Shown here one piece after another: positions 18,306 to 26,888 of a stretch of DNA of 64,000 nucleotides. The position numbers and the translations under genes are program-made. The notes under the pieces are model-generated. The model saw only the letters and a program-made list of their open reading frames with translations. It made no database searches and was not told the DNA's origin. The first letter of the stretch is position 1, and each line of letters opens with the position of its first letter. Origin of the DNA: Rhodovulum visakhapatnamense (GTDB taxonomy: Bacteria > Pseudomonadota > Alphaproteobacteria > Rhodobacterales > Rhodobacteraceae); assembly GCF_004365965.1 (NCBI RefSeq), contig NZ_SOEB01000014.1, forward strand, positions 1 to 64,000, given 5' to 3'.

Positions 18306-21300
18306 TCAGTAATCGCGTTCGTAGAAGATCCCGATGCCGGTATCGCCCTCGGCGCCGACATGGCCCTTGACGGTCACATAAGGCGACACGTCGAGATTGA
18401 GGTTGATCTCGCTCTCGCCGTCCGGATTGACGATCACCTGCGAATAGACGTTGTCCGACAGGTACTTGCCCGCACTCAACTCGGTGCCGCCCTCTTCGGT
18501 CGAATTCACGTCCAGATCGTCGAGCCCGGTCGCGCTGCGCAGCGTGCCCAGAATCCCCTGCCCGCCCCGGCCCATCAGCGTGGCCACCGCCGAGGCCAGC
18601 TCGGCCGCCTGCAAGGGCGACAGCGTATCGAGCCCACGGCCGAACAGGATCCGCGAGATCACCTCTTCCTGCGGCAGATCGGGGTCCGACTGGAACGAGA
18701 TATCGGGGGAACTGGCGCGCCCGTCGACGAGGATTCGCGCGGTCACGTCGCCCGACTGGGTCGCCGCCACGAAATGCAGCTGCGGATCGAACGGGCCGGA
18801 CAGCGTCACCTGCCCCTCGTCCAGCGTGAAACGCTGGGCCAGGATGTCGAGCCGCCCGCGGATCAGCTGGAACTGGCCCGTGGCCGCGACATCGGCGGTG
18901 GTCCCGCCCAGAACCAGCCGCCCGCCCAGCTCGGCATCGAGCCCCCGGCCCCGCACGAAGACCTGCGAGGGCGCCGACACCGTCAGGTCCAGCGGATAGG
19001 GCCGTCCGCCCCCGCCGCCGCTGTCGGTCTCGACCAGTCCGGCGCGCACCCGCGTCGCCTGCACCGCCGCCGGGGCGCCCCGATGCACGAGATCGGGCAG
19101 CTCGCCGCCGCCGCCAAGCCCGGTCGAGGGCACGGTTATCTCGGTCCGCCCCAGATCCAGCCGCCCGGCGATCCGCGCGCCGCCGGTCAGCGGGCCGGTG
19201 ACCGTCACGGTGCCATCGACGCTGGTTTCATAAAGCGCCGGGTCCTGCAGGCGCGCCTGCGTCAGCCGGATGGCCAGTTCGGCCGGGAAGGCCCCGGACA
19301 GCGCGATCGGCCCCGCGACGGAGACCTGCCCGCCGCCCAACCGTCCGCCAAGGTCCAGCCGCGCGCGTCCGCCCGACAAATCCACCCGACCGCCGATATC
19401 GGTCAGCGCCGCGCCCAGCGTCGGCGCCGACAGCCGCGCGCCCGAGGTCGTGGCCCGGCCCGACAGCGCCGACAGCCCCGGCGGGCCTTTCAGCGTCAGA
19501 TCGTAGGCCGCCACCCCGTCAAGGCTGCGGGGTTCGATGAACGGATTGGCCAGCGACAGCGGCGCCCGGCCGTTCAGGCTCAGATCGGCCGACGAGGCAT
19601 CCCGGGCCAACGTGCCCGCAACGGCCGCGGTTGTACCGCTCGGCCCGGTCGCGTCGAGTTTCAGGCGCCAGTTGGCCCCGTCGGGCCGGGCCGTGCCCTT
19701 CAGCGCGACCGGCCCCGGGAAGCCCTCGACCAGCAGCGCCAGATCGGACAGCCGTGCCGCCAGATCGAGCGTGCCGTCGCCCGCGCTGTCCTCGGCCTTG
19801 ACGGTGAGCCGTGGCGTCGCGATGTCGACCCGCCCGACCGAGATCGCGCCGCCCTTGCGCGCGCCTTCGGCCTCGATGGTGGTCTTGCCGCCGATCACCC
19901 GGTCGATCTGGGCCAGACCGATGGCCAGCCCCTGCGCCTCGGCGCTCAGCGCGGCCTCGAAATCGCCCTTGACCGCGCCCTGCCCGGTCAGCGTCGCGTC
20001 CACCGATCCCGACAGCCGCCGTCCGGCAAGCCCCGAAAAGACCGACAGCTTCGGCGCGTTCAGCGTCACTTTGCCTTCGGCGGGCAGCGCCGGGTCGCCG
20101 GGGGTCAGCGCGCCCTGGGCGGCAATCTCGGCCCCGGCCGCCCGGGCCTCGAACCGGTCGAGCCTGAGCCGCCCGCCCGATTCCCAGCCGAAGGCGGTGT
20201 CCAGCGTGCCCGCCCCGGTCAGCTTCGGATCGACCAGCGCCAGATCGGGCACCTGCCCGGTCAGGGTCAGCCCGCCCGAGGCGGTCGACAGATCGCCTTT
20301 GCCCTCAAGACGGATGCCCGGAGTTTCAACCTGCAGCGCCTTCAGCGCGGTCCCCTCGGGCCCCCGCGCCGCCGCCACCTGCACCTGTCCCTTCCCGGCC
20401 AGAAGCGGATCGAGCCGGGGCGTGCCGGTCTTGAGATCGGTGGTTTCGGCCGCGAGCGTCAGATCGAAGATCCCGTCCAGCAGCCGGTAGCGCCCGGTCA
20501 GATCGGCCCGGGCCGCGCCGCCCAGCGCCCGGCCCGCCAGCGCCGCAAAGCGCGACAGGTCGTCCAGCGCCGCGCCGATCTCGCCGTCGAAGGGCAGCCC
20601 GTCGGCGGCGGCGCCCAGCGTACCCTTGGCCGTCAGCCGCGCATCGCCCGCCGCGATTGCCAGATCGCTCAGCGAAAACGGCGTCCCGGCCTGCCAGAAG
20701 AGGCGCGCGCGGCCCTCGGCCGTCGCGCCCAGCGCGCGCGCCAGCGCAGGGTCGGCATGGCTCAGCCCGGTGGCGCGGAAGGCGATGTCAGCGTCCAGCG
20801 CCGGAGCCTCGGGCCGGATCGTGCCGGTGCCGGTCAGATCGGCATGGCCAAGCTTCAGCGGGCCGCTGGTCAGCCCGTCCAAAGCGATGTCGGCCTGCCA
20901 GGCCTCGCCGGTCGCGGCATCGAATTTGGCCTCCAGCGACACGCCCTCGACCGTGGTGTCCAGCCCCGAGACCGGCAGCACCACGGGCCCCGACAGCCGC
21001 CCTGACAGATCGACCTTTTCCGGCAGGCCAGTCGGGGCCAGCGCCAGCGTGCCGCCCAGCTGCAAGGCCCCGGTCGCGACTTCGAGCCGCGAGATGTCAA
21101 GCCGGCGGTCGGCGCCGCGCGTGCCCTCGACCGCCAGCTCGGACGAGTCGCCGAAGAAGGGGCGCAGCCGCTCGGCCACCAGCGGGCCGAGATCGCCCGC
21201 AAGGGTCGCGGCAAAGGCCCGGGCCTCGGGCGCATCCTCGGGCGCGGCGATGGTCAGTCTGCCCGCGACCCGGGGCTCGCCCTCGGTCGCCAGCGCCAGA

Positions 21301-22004
21301 TCGGCCGCGAAATCGCTGAGCGGCCCGTCGCCCTCGACCGTCAGCGCCAGCGGCGGCGCGCCCGGCAGACCCGCCAGGCTCGACACGATGCCGCCCGCGC
21401 CTTCGGTCAGCGACAGGTCCAGCGACAGGGTCTGGCTGTCATTGGCATAGGCGGCCTTCAGCGCGAAGGCGCCATCGGCATCGCTGCGGGTGGCGGTGAT
21501 ATCGGCCTCGCCCGCGCCGCCCGCGAGGCTCAGCGCCCCGTCCAGCGCCATCTCGGCCTCCTGGCCGATCAGCGCCTCGCCCAGCACCAGCCGGGGCGTC
21601 CTGACCCGGCCGATGTCGATCGAGACCGGCAGGTCCGGCAGCGCGAAGGGCGTGGCCTCGGATTGCTCGACGCTGGCACCCTCGCCCTTGGGCAGGCGCG
21701 GCAGCAGGATCTCGTCGGCCGACAGTTCCTCGACCTTGATCTCGCCCCGCAGAAGCGCCGCCCGCGACCAGTCGAGCACGGCCCCGCGCACGGTCAGCCA
21801 CACGCCATCCTCGTCGGCGATGGTCAGCTCTTTCAGGGTCGCCCGCGAGGACAGCGCGCCCTCGAATCCCTCGATCCGGATCTCGCGCCCGGCCGAGGAC
21901 AGCTTGTCCTCGAGAAAGCGCACCAGAACGCCGCGGTCGTCCTCCTGCGCGGCCAGCGGCAGCGCGGTGAGAAGAAGCAGAAGAAAACCGAGAAACGCGC
22001 GCAT
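18306..22004 (-). CDS. tamB: TamB, inner-membrane subunit of the translocation and assembly module
   Basis: This 1232-residue AsmA/DUF490-type protein has an N-terminal hydrophobic anchor (MRAFLGFLLLLLTALPLAA). A very long repeated beta-strand region follows, rich in GxxxLxGxxxxDL patterns. The C-terminal TamB domain contains ILFGRGLDTLSPLQAAELA and ends GIGIFYERDY. TamB proteins bridge the periplasm, work with TamA on outer-membrane protein insertion, and have been linked to phospholipid transport. The start overlaps the stop of tamA by one base (TGATG on the minus strand), so the two are translationally coupled. Confidence 0.94.
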   Translation of the reverse strand: MRAFLGFLLLLLTALPLAAQEDDRGVLVRFLEDKLSSAGREIRIEGFEGALSSRATLKELTIADEDGVWLTVRGAVLDWSRAALLRGEIKVEELSADEILLPRLPKGEGASVEQSEATPFALPDLPVSIDIGRVRTPRLVLGEALIGQEAEMALDGALSLAGGAGEADITATRSDADGAFALKAAYANDSQTLSLDLSLTEGAGGIVSSLAGLPGAPPLALTVEGDGPLSDFAADLALATEGEPRVAGRLTIAAPEDAPEARAFAATLAGDLGPLVAERLRPFFGDSSELAVEGTRGADRRLDISRLEVATGALQLGGTLALAPTGLPEKVDLSGRLSGPVVLPVSGLDTTVEGVSLEAKFDAATGEAWQADIALDGLTSGPLKLGHADLTGTGTIRPEAPALDADIAFRATGLSHADPALARALGATAEGRARLFWQAGTPFSLSDLAIAAGDARLTAKGTLGAAADGLPFDGEIGAALDDLSRFAALAGRALGGAARADLTGRYRLLDGIFDLTLAAETTDLKTGTPRLDPLLAGKGQVQVAAARGPEGTALKALQVETPGIRLEGKGDLSTASGGLTLTGQVPDLALVDPKLTGAGTLDTAFGWESGGRLRLDRFEARAAGAEIAAQGALTPGDPALPAEGKVTLNAPKLSVFSGLAGRRLSGSVDATLTGQGAVKGDFEAALSAEAQGLAIGLAQIDRVIGGKTTIEAEGARKGGAISVGRVDIATPRLTVKAEDSAGDGTLDLAARLSDLALLVEGFPGPVALKGTARPDGANWRLKLDATGPSGTTAAVAGTLARDASSADLSLNGRAPLSLANPFIEPRSLDGVAAYDLTLKGPPGLSALSGRATTSGARLSAPTLGAALTDIGGRVDLSGGRARLDLGGRLGGGQVSVAGPIALSGAFPAELAIRLTQARLQDPALYETSVDGTVTVTGPLTGGARIAGRLDLGRTEITVPSTGLGGGGELPDLVHRGAPAAVQATRVRAGLVETDSGGGGGRPYPLDLTVSAPSQVFVRGRGLDAELGGRLVLGGTTADVAATGQFQLIRGRLDILAQRFTLDEGQVTLSGPFDPQLHFVAATQSGDVTARILVDGRASSPDISFQSDPDLPQEEVISRILFGRGLDTLSPLQAAELASAVATLMGRGGQGILGTLRSATGLDDLDVNSTEEGGTELSAGKYLSDNVYSQVIVNPDGESEINLNLDVSPYVTVKGHVGAEGDTGIGIFYERDY

Positions 22005-23803
22005 CAGAAGGCCTGCCCGATACCGATATAGAACTGAACCCCGTCGCCGGTATCGCCGTCGACCGGCGCCGCGATGTCGAAGCGGATCGGGCCGATCCCG
22101 GTGTCATAGCGCAGCCCGAGCCCCGCGCCCGAATGCCAGTCGCCGTCCGACACCCACGAGTCGGGCCCGACGAAGCCCGCATCGTAGAAGGCCACCATCT
22201 GGATCGCGCGGGTGACGCCGATCCGCGCCTCGCCCGACAGCCCGACGAAGGACCGCCCGCCGATCCGGTCGCCATTCGGCAGATCGACCGCGAGCGACTG
22301 ATAGGGCTGGCCGCGCACCGTGCCGCCGCCGCCCGAAAAGAACAAAAGCGCGGGCGGGACGCCATCGCTCGACGCGCCGACCACGGACCCGATCTGCGCC
22401 CGCCCGGCCAGCACGACCCGGGACCCGAGCGGCTGGTAGATCCGCGCATCGGCCTTGATCAGCGCGCCGCTTTCGGCCGCGCCGCCCACTGCCAGAAGCG
22501 GGGTCACGCTGCCGTCGAGATAAAACCCGTCATGGGCGTCGAGCGCATCGTCGCGGCGGTCCCAGGTCAGGCTGACGGGAAAGGTCAGATGGGTCAGTTG
22601 CCGGTCGCCGAGATCGTCGCTGACATCGGAATAGCGCAACAGCACCCCGGCCTCGCCGCTCAGATGCGGCGTGAAGATCCGGGTCAGGCCGCCGCCCACC
22701 CGGGCGTTGGTCTCGGTATAATCGGGCTCGTCCAGATCCTCGACGGCGCCCAGCAGGTAAAGCCCGGTATCGGCGTAGATCACCGCCGGGCGGTCGAAGC
22801 GGGCCGACAGCGACAGGTCCTCGCCGCCGCCCTCCTGCCCGCCGATCCCCGCGATCTCGAAATCGAAGCGCAGCCGCTCGGCCCCGCCCAGAAGGTTTCG
22901 ATGCATCCAGTAGCCCGAGACCGTCGCGCCCTCGAGCGACGAGAGCTCGATCCCGAAGCCCAGGCGGCGTTTCTTCTGGTCGACCACCTCCAGCCCGATA
23001 TCCATGCTGTTGCCGGGTCCGAGCGTCTCGGCCTCGGTCAGGCGCACCGACCGGAAAGCGCCGGTCCGGCGCAGCCGCTCGGCGCTTCGGTCCAGCGCCT
23101 CGGGATCGAAGGGTTCGCCCATCGGCAGCCCGGCAATGGCCCGAAGCCGCTCTTCGCGGACCCGCGAGCCCGAGGCGATCACGAGATCGCCGAACCGGAC
23201 CGCAGGCCCGGGATCGAGCCGCACCCGGGCGGCCAGCGTTGCCCCCGGGTGATTGGCGATCAGGCTTTGTCCCGCGACCCGGGCCCTGGCATGACCGGCG
23301 GTACGCCAGCCATCGACCCCGGCCTCGGCCGCAGCGCGAATGGTGCCCGCCTCGGCGGGCCGCCCCGGGGCAAACCCCTCGGGCAGGTCGGTGCCGGGGG
23401 CCAGCGGGTCGATCTGGGCTTCGGAGAAGGCGAAAGGCCGCCCGGTCGCCACCCGGATCTCGACCCGGCCGATCCGGGCGGGCACCGACAGGGGCGACAG
23501 ATCGGCCGCCTCGCGCCCGTCGAGGGTGACATGGACCTCGGGACCGTAATAGCCGCGCGCATAGAGCACGCCGACAAGACGGGCGTAATCTGCCCGGGCG
23601 GCGGCAAAGATGTCCTGCGCGCTGGCATCGGGTTCGCTGGCCGCCTGCAGCGACAGAGCCGAGTTCTCAAGCGCCTGCCGCACCGCGTCGGGTGCGCCGG
23701 GCGCGCTCAGCACGGCTTGGGTCGCGGCGGCCGGTCGCGGGGCGACAGACAGCAGGATCGCCGTCAGGACGGCGAACGAGGGAATGCAACGCGAGTCGAT
23801 CAA
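22004..23803 (-). CDS. tamA: TamA, Omp85-family outer-membrane protein
   Basis: This 599-residue outer-membrane barrel protein has N-terminal POTRA domains and an Omp85 C-terminal barrel ending in YIGIGQAF, with a terminal Phe as BAM substrates require. A signal peptide is visible (LTAILLSVAPRPAAA). The start is a TTG at 23803; no ATG or GTG keeps the signal peptide, and the ribosome site is weak. It is coupled directly to tamB. pucC ends 121 bases upstream on the same strand; a functional link with the puc genes is not implied. Confidence 0.93.
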   Translation of the reverse strand: MIDSRCIPSFAVLTAILLSVAPRPAAATQAVLSAPGAPDAVRQALENSALSLQAASEPDASAQDIFAAARADYARLVGVLYARGYYGPEVHVTLDGREAADLSPLSVPARIGRVEIRVATGRPFAFSEAQIDPLAPGTDLPEGFAPGRPAEAGTIRAAAEAGVDGWRTAGHARARVAGQSLIANHPGATLAARVRLDPGPAVRFGDLVIASGSRVREERLRAIAGLPMGEPFDPEALDRSAERLRRTGAFRSVRLTEAETLGPGNSMDIGLEVVDQKKRRLGFGIELSSLEGATVSGYWMHRNLLGGAERLRFDFEIAGIGGQEGGGEDLSLSARFDRPAVIYADTGLYLLGAVEDLDEPDYTETNARVGGGLTRIFTPHLSGEAGVLLRYSDVSDDLGDRQLTHLTFPVSLTWDRRDDALDAHDGFYLDGSVTPLLAVGGAAESGALIKADARIYQPLGSRVVLAGRAQIGSVVGASSDGVPPALLFFSGGGGTVRGQPYQSLAVDLPNGDRIGGRSFVGLSGEARIGVTRAIQMVAFYDAGFVGPDSWVSDGDWHSGAGLGLRYDTGIGPIRFDIAAPVDGDTGDGVQFYIGIGQAF

Positions 23804-23924
23804 ATCCGGCCCCTTTTCCCGGCATACTTAGCCAAGACGGCGGCAGGGGAAACCCCGGGGGCCGGATTTTGCCGCGAAAGGGCGTGCCGCCGCCGCGCCT
23901 GGCGCGGGGGCACGGGCGCCCGCG

Positions 23925-25334
23925 TCAGTCGGGCGCGTTCTCGATGCCGAAGGCGCGGCTCAGCATCAGCCGGTAGCCGACGACGATGGTCGCCACCAGC
24001 AGCGCCAGCTCGATCGCGTAGACGAAGAAATAGGGCGTGGCCGCGCCGAACATGTCGCCGATGGGCGAATGCAGCACCGCATCGCGGAAGACGCCGCCCA
24101 GCGCGATCCCGGCACCGGCCGAGGTCGCCTGCACCGCGCCCCAGGCCCCGAGCGCCAGCCCGACCTGGGCCTTCGGCGCCGAGCGCATGGTGGCCGTCAG
24201 CGTGCCATGGCTGAACAGCCCCGCCCCGAAACCCGCCAGCATCGTGCCCAGCACGAAGATCGGTTCGGATTGCAGCGTCGCCGAGAAGGTGATCGCGGCG
24301 AAGGCAGGCAGGCCCACCAGCGCGCCCCAACCGGCCATCGCCATCGGGTCATAGCCCCGCGACAGCACCCGAGAGGCCCAGGCGAAGCCGACCAGCGTGC
24401 CACCCGCGACCGAGGCGGTCAGCTTGGTGGTCGCCGCCACCGACATGTCCAGAACCTGACCCCCGAAGGGTTCCAGCAGAACGTCCGACAGGCCGAAGCC
24501 CAGCGTGCCGAGCCCGATCACCCACAAGAGCCTGCGGGCGTTGGGGCCGCGCGTGAACAGCCCCCAGGCCTCGCGAAAGCTGGGTTCCGGCTCGCTTTCG
24601 GGGCGCGGCCTGGCGCGGGTACGGTCGCGCGCCTCCATCTTCCACAGCGCGATGACGTTGAAGACCATAGTCGCGACGGCCGCGCCCTGGATCACCTTGA
24701 TCAGCTTGGCGTGGTAGAAGTCCTCCAGCCACATCCCGAACAGCAGGGCACTGACGATCATGCCGACCAGCAGCATGACATACATCAGTCCGACGACATT
24801 GGGCTGGTCCTCGCGCGGCGCGAGGTCGGTCGCCAGCGCCAGCCCCACGGTCTGCACCGTGTGCACGCCCGCGCCGACCAGCAGGAACGAGATGGCGGCA
24901 CTGAGAATACCAATCCATTCCGGCGCACCGGCCGCACTTTCCTGCCCCGACAACACGATCAGCGCGAAGGGCATGATGGCGAAGCCACCCCATTGCAGCA
25001 ACGTGCCCTTCCAGATGTAGGGCACCCGCCGCCAGCCCAGCGCCGAGCGGTGCGTATCGGACTTGAAGCCGATCAGCGCGCGGAAGGGTGCGAACAGAAG
25101 CGGCAGGGAAATCATGATGCCGACGATCGATGCCGGGACTTCGAGCTCGACGATCATCACCCGGTTCAGGGTGCCGACCAGCAGCACCATCGCCATGCCG
25201 ACAGAGACCTGGAACATCGACAGCCGCAACAGGCGGCTGAGCGGCAGGTCTTCGCTGGCGGCATCTGCAAAGGGGAGGAATCGGGGGCCGACCGTGGCGA
25301 TACGGTTTACCGCCATCTTGCTCAGTCGATTCAT
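23925..25334 (-). CDS. pucC: PucC, light-harvesting 2 assembly / BChl delivery protein (MFS-like)
   Basis: PucC is a 12-helix membrane protein needed for normal LH2 levels. It belongs to the bacteriochlorophyll delivery branch of the major facilitator family. The protein contains FAPFRALIGFKSDTHRSALG, WRRVPYIWKGTLLQWGG and VGLALATDLAPREDQPNVVG, hallmarks of PucC/LhaA. I chose ATG 25334 (MNRLSKMAVN, 469 residues) because GGAG lies 9 bases before it. A GTG at 25349 would add five residues. It is the third gene of a pucBAC operon, separated from pucA by hairpins that probably reduce its expression. Confidence 0.95.
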   Translation of the reverse strand: MNRLSKMAVNRIATVGPRFLPFADAASEDLPLSRLLRLSMFQVSVGMAMVLLVGTLNRVMIVELEVPASIVGIMISLPLLFAPFRALIGFKSDTHRSALGWRRVPYIWKGTLLQWGGFAIMPFALIVLSGQESAAGAPEWIGILSAAISFLLVGAGVHTVQTVGLALATDLAPREDQPNVVGLMYVMLLVGMIVSALLFGMWLEDFYHAKLIKVIQGAAVATMVFNVIALWKMEARDRTRARPRPESEPEPSFREAWGLFTRGPNARRLLWVIGLGTLGFGLSDVLLEPFGGQVLDMSVAATTKLTASVAGGTLVGFAWASRVLSRGYDPMAMAGWGALVGLPAFAAITFSATLQSEPIFVLGTMLAGFGAGLFSHGTLTATMRSAPKAQVGLALGAWGAVQATSAGAGIALGGVFRDAVLHSPIGDMFGAATPYFFVYAIELALLVATIVVGYRLMLSRAFGIENAPD

Positions 25335-25410
25335 GCGGTCACACTCCACACGCGGCCCGACACAGGGGGCCCGTGTCCTATTGCCCGCTGGGGCGCGTTT
25401 CCAGTAGGGC

Positions 25411-25428
25411 CGGGGCGTCGCCGCCCCG
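25411..25428 (-). terminator. Intra-operon hairpin between pucA and pucC
   Basis: CGGGGCG (25411-25417) pairs with CGCCCCG (25422-25428) around a 4-base loop. There is no long T run. In other purple bacteria a hairpin at this place stabilises the abundant pucBA message and lowers pucC expression. That role is inferred here from position and structure. Confidence 0.65.
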
Positions 25429-25490
25429 AAGGCACGAAGGCCGAGGCTGAAACCCCGGCCCTCGCAAATTCCTGTCTCGAGCCGAAAGGC

Positions 25491-25682
25491 TTACGAGAGC
25501 AGCGTGGTGGCGTTGGTGACCAGCGACGCGGCTTCGAACGAGCCGGCGTAGTAGTCGCCCATCCAGCCGGTGGTCAGAACCAGCATCAGGTGCACCAGGA
25601 AGGAAGCGATGGCGCAGGCAACCAGGAAGAGCGGGATACCAACGGTGGGCTTCACGACGAGCCACATTTTCGCGTTGTTCAT
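25491..25682 (-). CDS. pucA: Light-harvesting 2 alpha polypeptide
   Basis: This 63-residue antenna polypeptide has one transmembrane helix. It opens MNNAKMWLVVKPTVGIPLF. His31 in FLVHLML is the axial ligand for the B850 bacteriochlorophyll. Tyr44-Tyr45 in GDYYAG are the hydrogen-bonding residues found in B800-850 complexes rather than B800-820 types. The C-terminal extension (FEAASLVTNATTLLS) is longer than in Rhodobacter sphaeroides. It lies 21 bases downstream of pucB. Confidence 0.97.
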   Translation of the reverse strand: MNNAKMWLVVKPTVGIPLFLVACAIASFLVHLMLVLTTGWMGDYYAGSFEAASLVTNATTLLS

Positions 25683-25703
25683 GATCTATATCCTCTCTCT
25701 AGA

Positions 25704-25859
25704 TTAGCCGAGCCACGGGGTGGCGATGGCAGCCAGGAAGTGGGCGAACAGCGCGATCGCGCCGAACACGCGGGTGCCGTCGATGAGTTGCTTGTGCACT
25801 TCTTCGGCTTCGGCAAGGGTCAGGCCGGTCGGCCAGACTTTGTCCATATCGTCAGTCAT
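25704..25859 (-). CDS. pucB: Light-harvesting 2 beta polypeptide
   Basis: This 51-residue antenna polypeptide starts [20 protein letters not shown]. It has one transmembrane helix; His40 in [13 protein letters not shown] ligates a B850 bacteriochlorophyll and His22 lies in the B800 region. GGGGAG precedes the ATG on the minus strand, which fixes this start; the longer open frame (to 26000) has no antenna features. It is the first gene of the puc operon and lies downstream of a tandem PpsR-type operator at 25995-26037. Confidence 0.97.
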   Translation of the reverse strand: MTDDMDKVWPTGLTLAEAEEVHKQLIDGTRVFGAIALFAHFLAAIATPWLG

Positions 25860-25994
25860 ATTGTCGTCTCCCCAATATGGTTTTCGACTGTGGTACGTGC
25901 AGAGCCTGCACGCAGGCGTCGACAACGCAGACCGGAGATATCCTTCGCGATTTCTCGCTGGGCTACCCGACCCGGCATCGTCACAAGCAAACGA

Positions 25995-26037
25995 TGTCAC
26001 AAGCGATTGACGTTGGCAATGTCAACGCAGCCTGACA
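25995..26037 (-). promoter_or_regulatory. Tandem PpsR/CrtJ-type operator of the puc promoter
   Basis: TGTC-N10-GACA is perfect at 26020-26037. A second copy with one mismatch (TGTC-N10-GACG) lies at 25995-26012, offset by 25 bases. PpsR/CrtJ represses photosynthesis genes under oxygen by cooperative binding to two such sites. On the minus strand TTGACA (26025 to 26020) could be the -35 element of pucB, inside the perfect site. No good -10 is seen. Confidence 0.8.
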
Positions 26038-26250
26038 TGGCCCCAGAATCGTGCGACATATCGAACCCTCTTGACAGCACGTCGCAGCCCCTGCGGCGCC
26101 CCGTCCTGCGACCGTCAGGACCCTTGAATTTTCCACACGCAGGTGGGGTAATATCAAAGCGCCCAACTGCAATTCGCCGTACTCGTCGGGCCCGGACCGA
26201 AGCTCTGCTCCTGTCGTCGACGATCGCGGACGCAACAACCTGGAGGATCC

Positions 26251-26574
26251 ATGAAATATTTCTGGGACGACTGGATGCCGAAGCTTTCCAGCAAGCAACG
26301 CCTGCTCACCGACGTCGAGACCGACGGCGAAAGCACCACCACGCCCTTCTCGGACGCGCTTGGCTTCAAATGCCTGTCCGAGGACAACACCTCGAAAACC
26401 GAACTGATGACCAACAACCCGACCCCGCTGTCGCGTCAGATGAACTGGCCGCTGCTGGGCGGCATGGGCGAAGGCCATGTCGAGCTGAAGACTGCGGATC
26501 CGACCCCGCTGTCGTCGCGCATGGGCTGGCCGCTCCTGTCCAAACGCGCTCATTACGCGGTGGCCGAGAAGTAA
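26251..26574 (+). CDS. Unrecognised puc-linked protein with three 27-residue repeats
   Basis: This 107-residue soluble-looking protein has GGAGG 4 bases before its ATG. I do not recognise it. Three repeats start at residues 31, 58 and 85, each exactly 27 residues apart: TPFSDALGFKCLS, TPLSRQMNWPLLG and TPLSSRMGWPLLS. The spacer ELxTxxP is also shared by the first two units. The N-terminus is aromatic and acidic (MKYFWDDWMPKL). There is no signal peptide or transmembrane helix. It is divergent from pucB across a 391-base region holding PpsR-type sites, so a photosynthesis role is likely but unproven. A strong terminator follows. One possibility is an LH2-associated polypeptide; similarity to PucE of Rhodobacter capsulatus would need testing. 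Confidence 0.85.
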   Translation: MKYFWDDWMPKLSSKQRLLTDVETDGESTTTPFSDALGFKCLSEDNTSKTELMTNNPTPLSRQMNWPLLGGMGEGHVELKTADPTPLSSRMGWPLLSKRAHYAVAEK

Positions 26575-26599
26575 TTCGGCCCCCGTTCGGCGCAGATGC

Positions 26600-26630
26600 G
26601 CCCGCGCGATCCCCCGCGCGGGCGTTTTTT
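26600..26630 (+). terminator. Intrinsic terminator after the repeat-protein gene
   Basis: GCCCGCGCG (26600-26608) pairs with CGCGCGGGC (26615-26623) around a 6-base loop and is followed by six T (26625-26630). It ends the transcript of the 107-residue protein gene. Confidence 0.9.
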
Positions 26631-26888
26631 GTTGCCCGGCCCCCCCCGGTGCCCCCCCCCTCTGCCCCCCTTTTTGCCCGTCGCTCCTGCCCCCCCCTGC
26701 CCAGCGGTCCGACCCGGGCTGTCCGCTCGCCCGCCGGGCGTCCGCGCGGGCCTGTGCCGCGCCGCAGCAGGATGGCCGCGTTTTGCCCGACTCTTGCCCG
26801 GACGCCGCCCGGTTTCTGCGATCTGGTGAGACCCGCCGGACGCGCGCGTGTCCCGGCGCCCAGCCCATGCCGCGAAAGGAGCCCGACG
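26631..26888. other. C-tract-rich spacer, G-quadruplex potential on the minus strand
   Basis: Between the terminator and the microprotein gene, the plus strand carries C runs of 8, 9, 6, 3 and 8 bases within 26640-26697. No gene is seen in the spacer. The complementary strand has five G runs with short loops, enough for a G-quadruplex. The promoter of the microprotein gene should lie between about 26700 and 26870, but no clear -35/-10 pair is visible. Confidence 0.6.

Noticed and set aside
18297-21005. 902-codon plus-strand frame over tamB
   Set aside because: It is Arg/Gln/Pro-rich antisense noise opposite a complete TamB gene.
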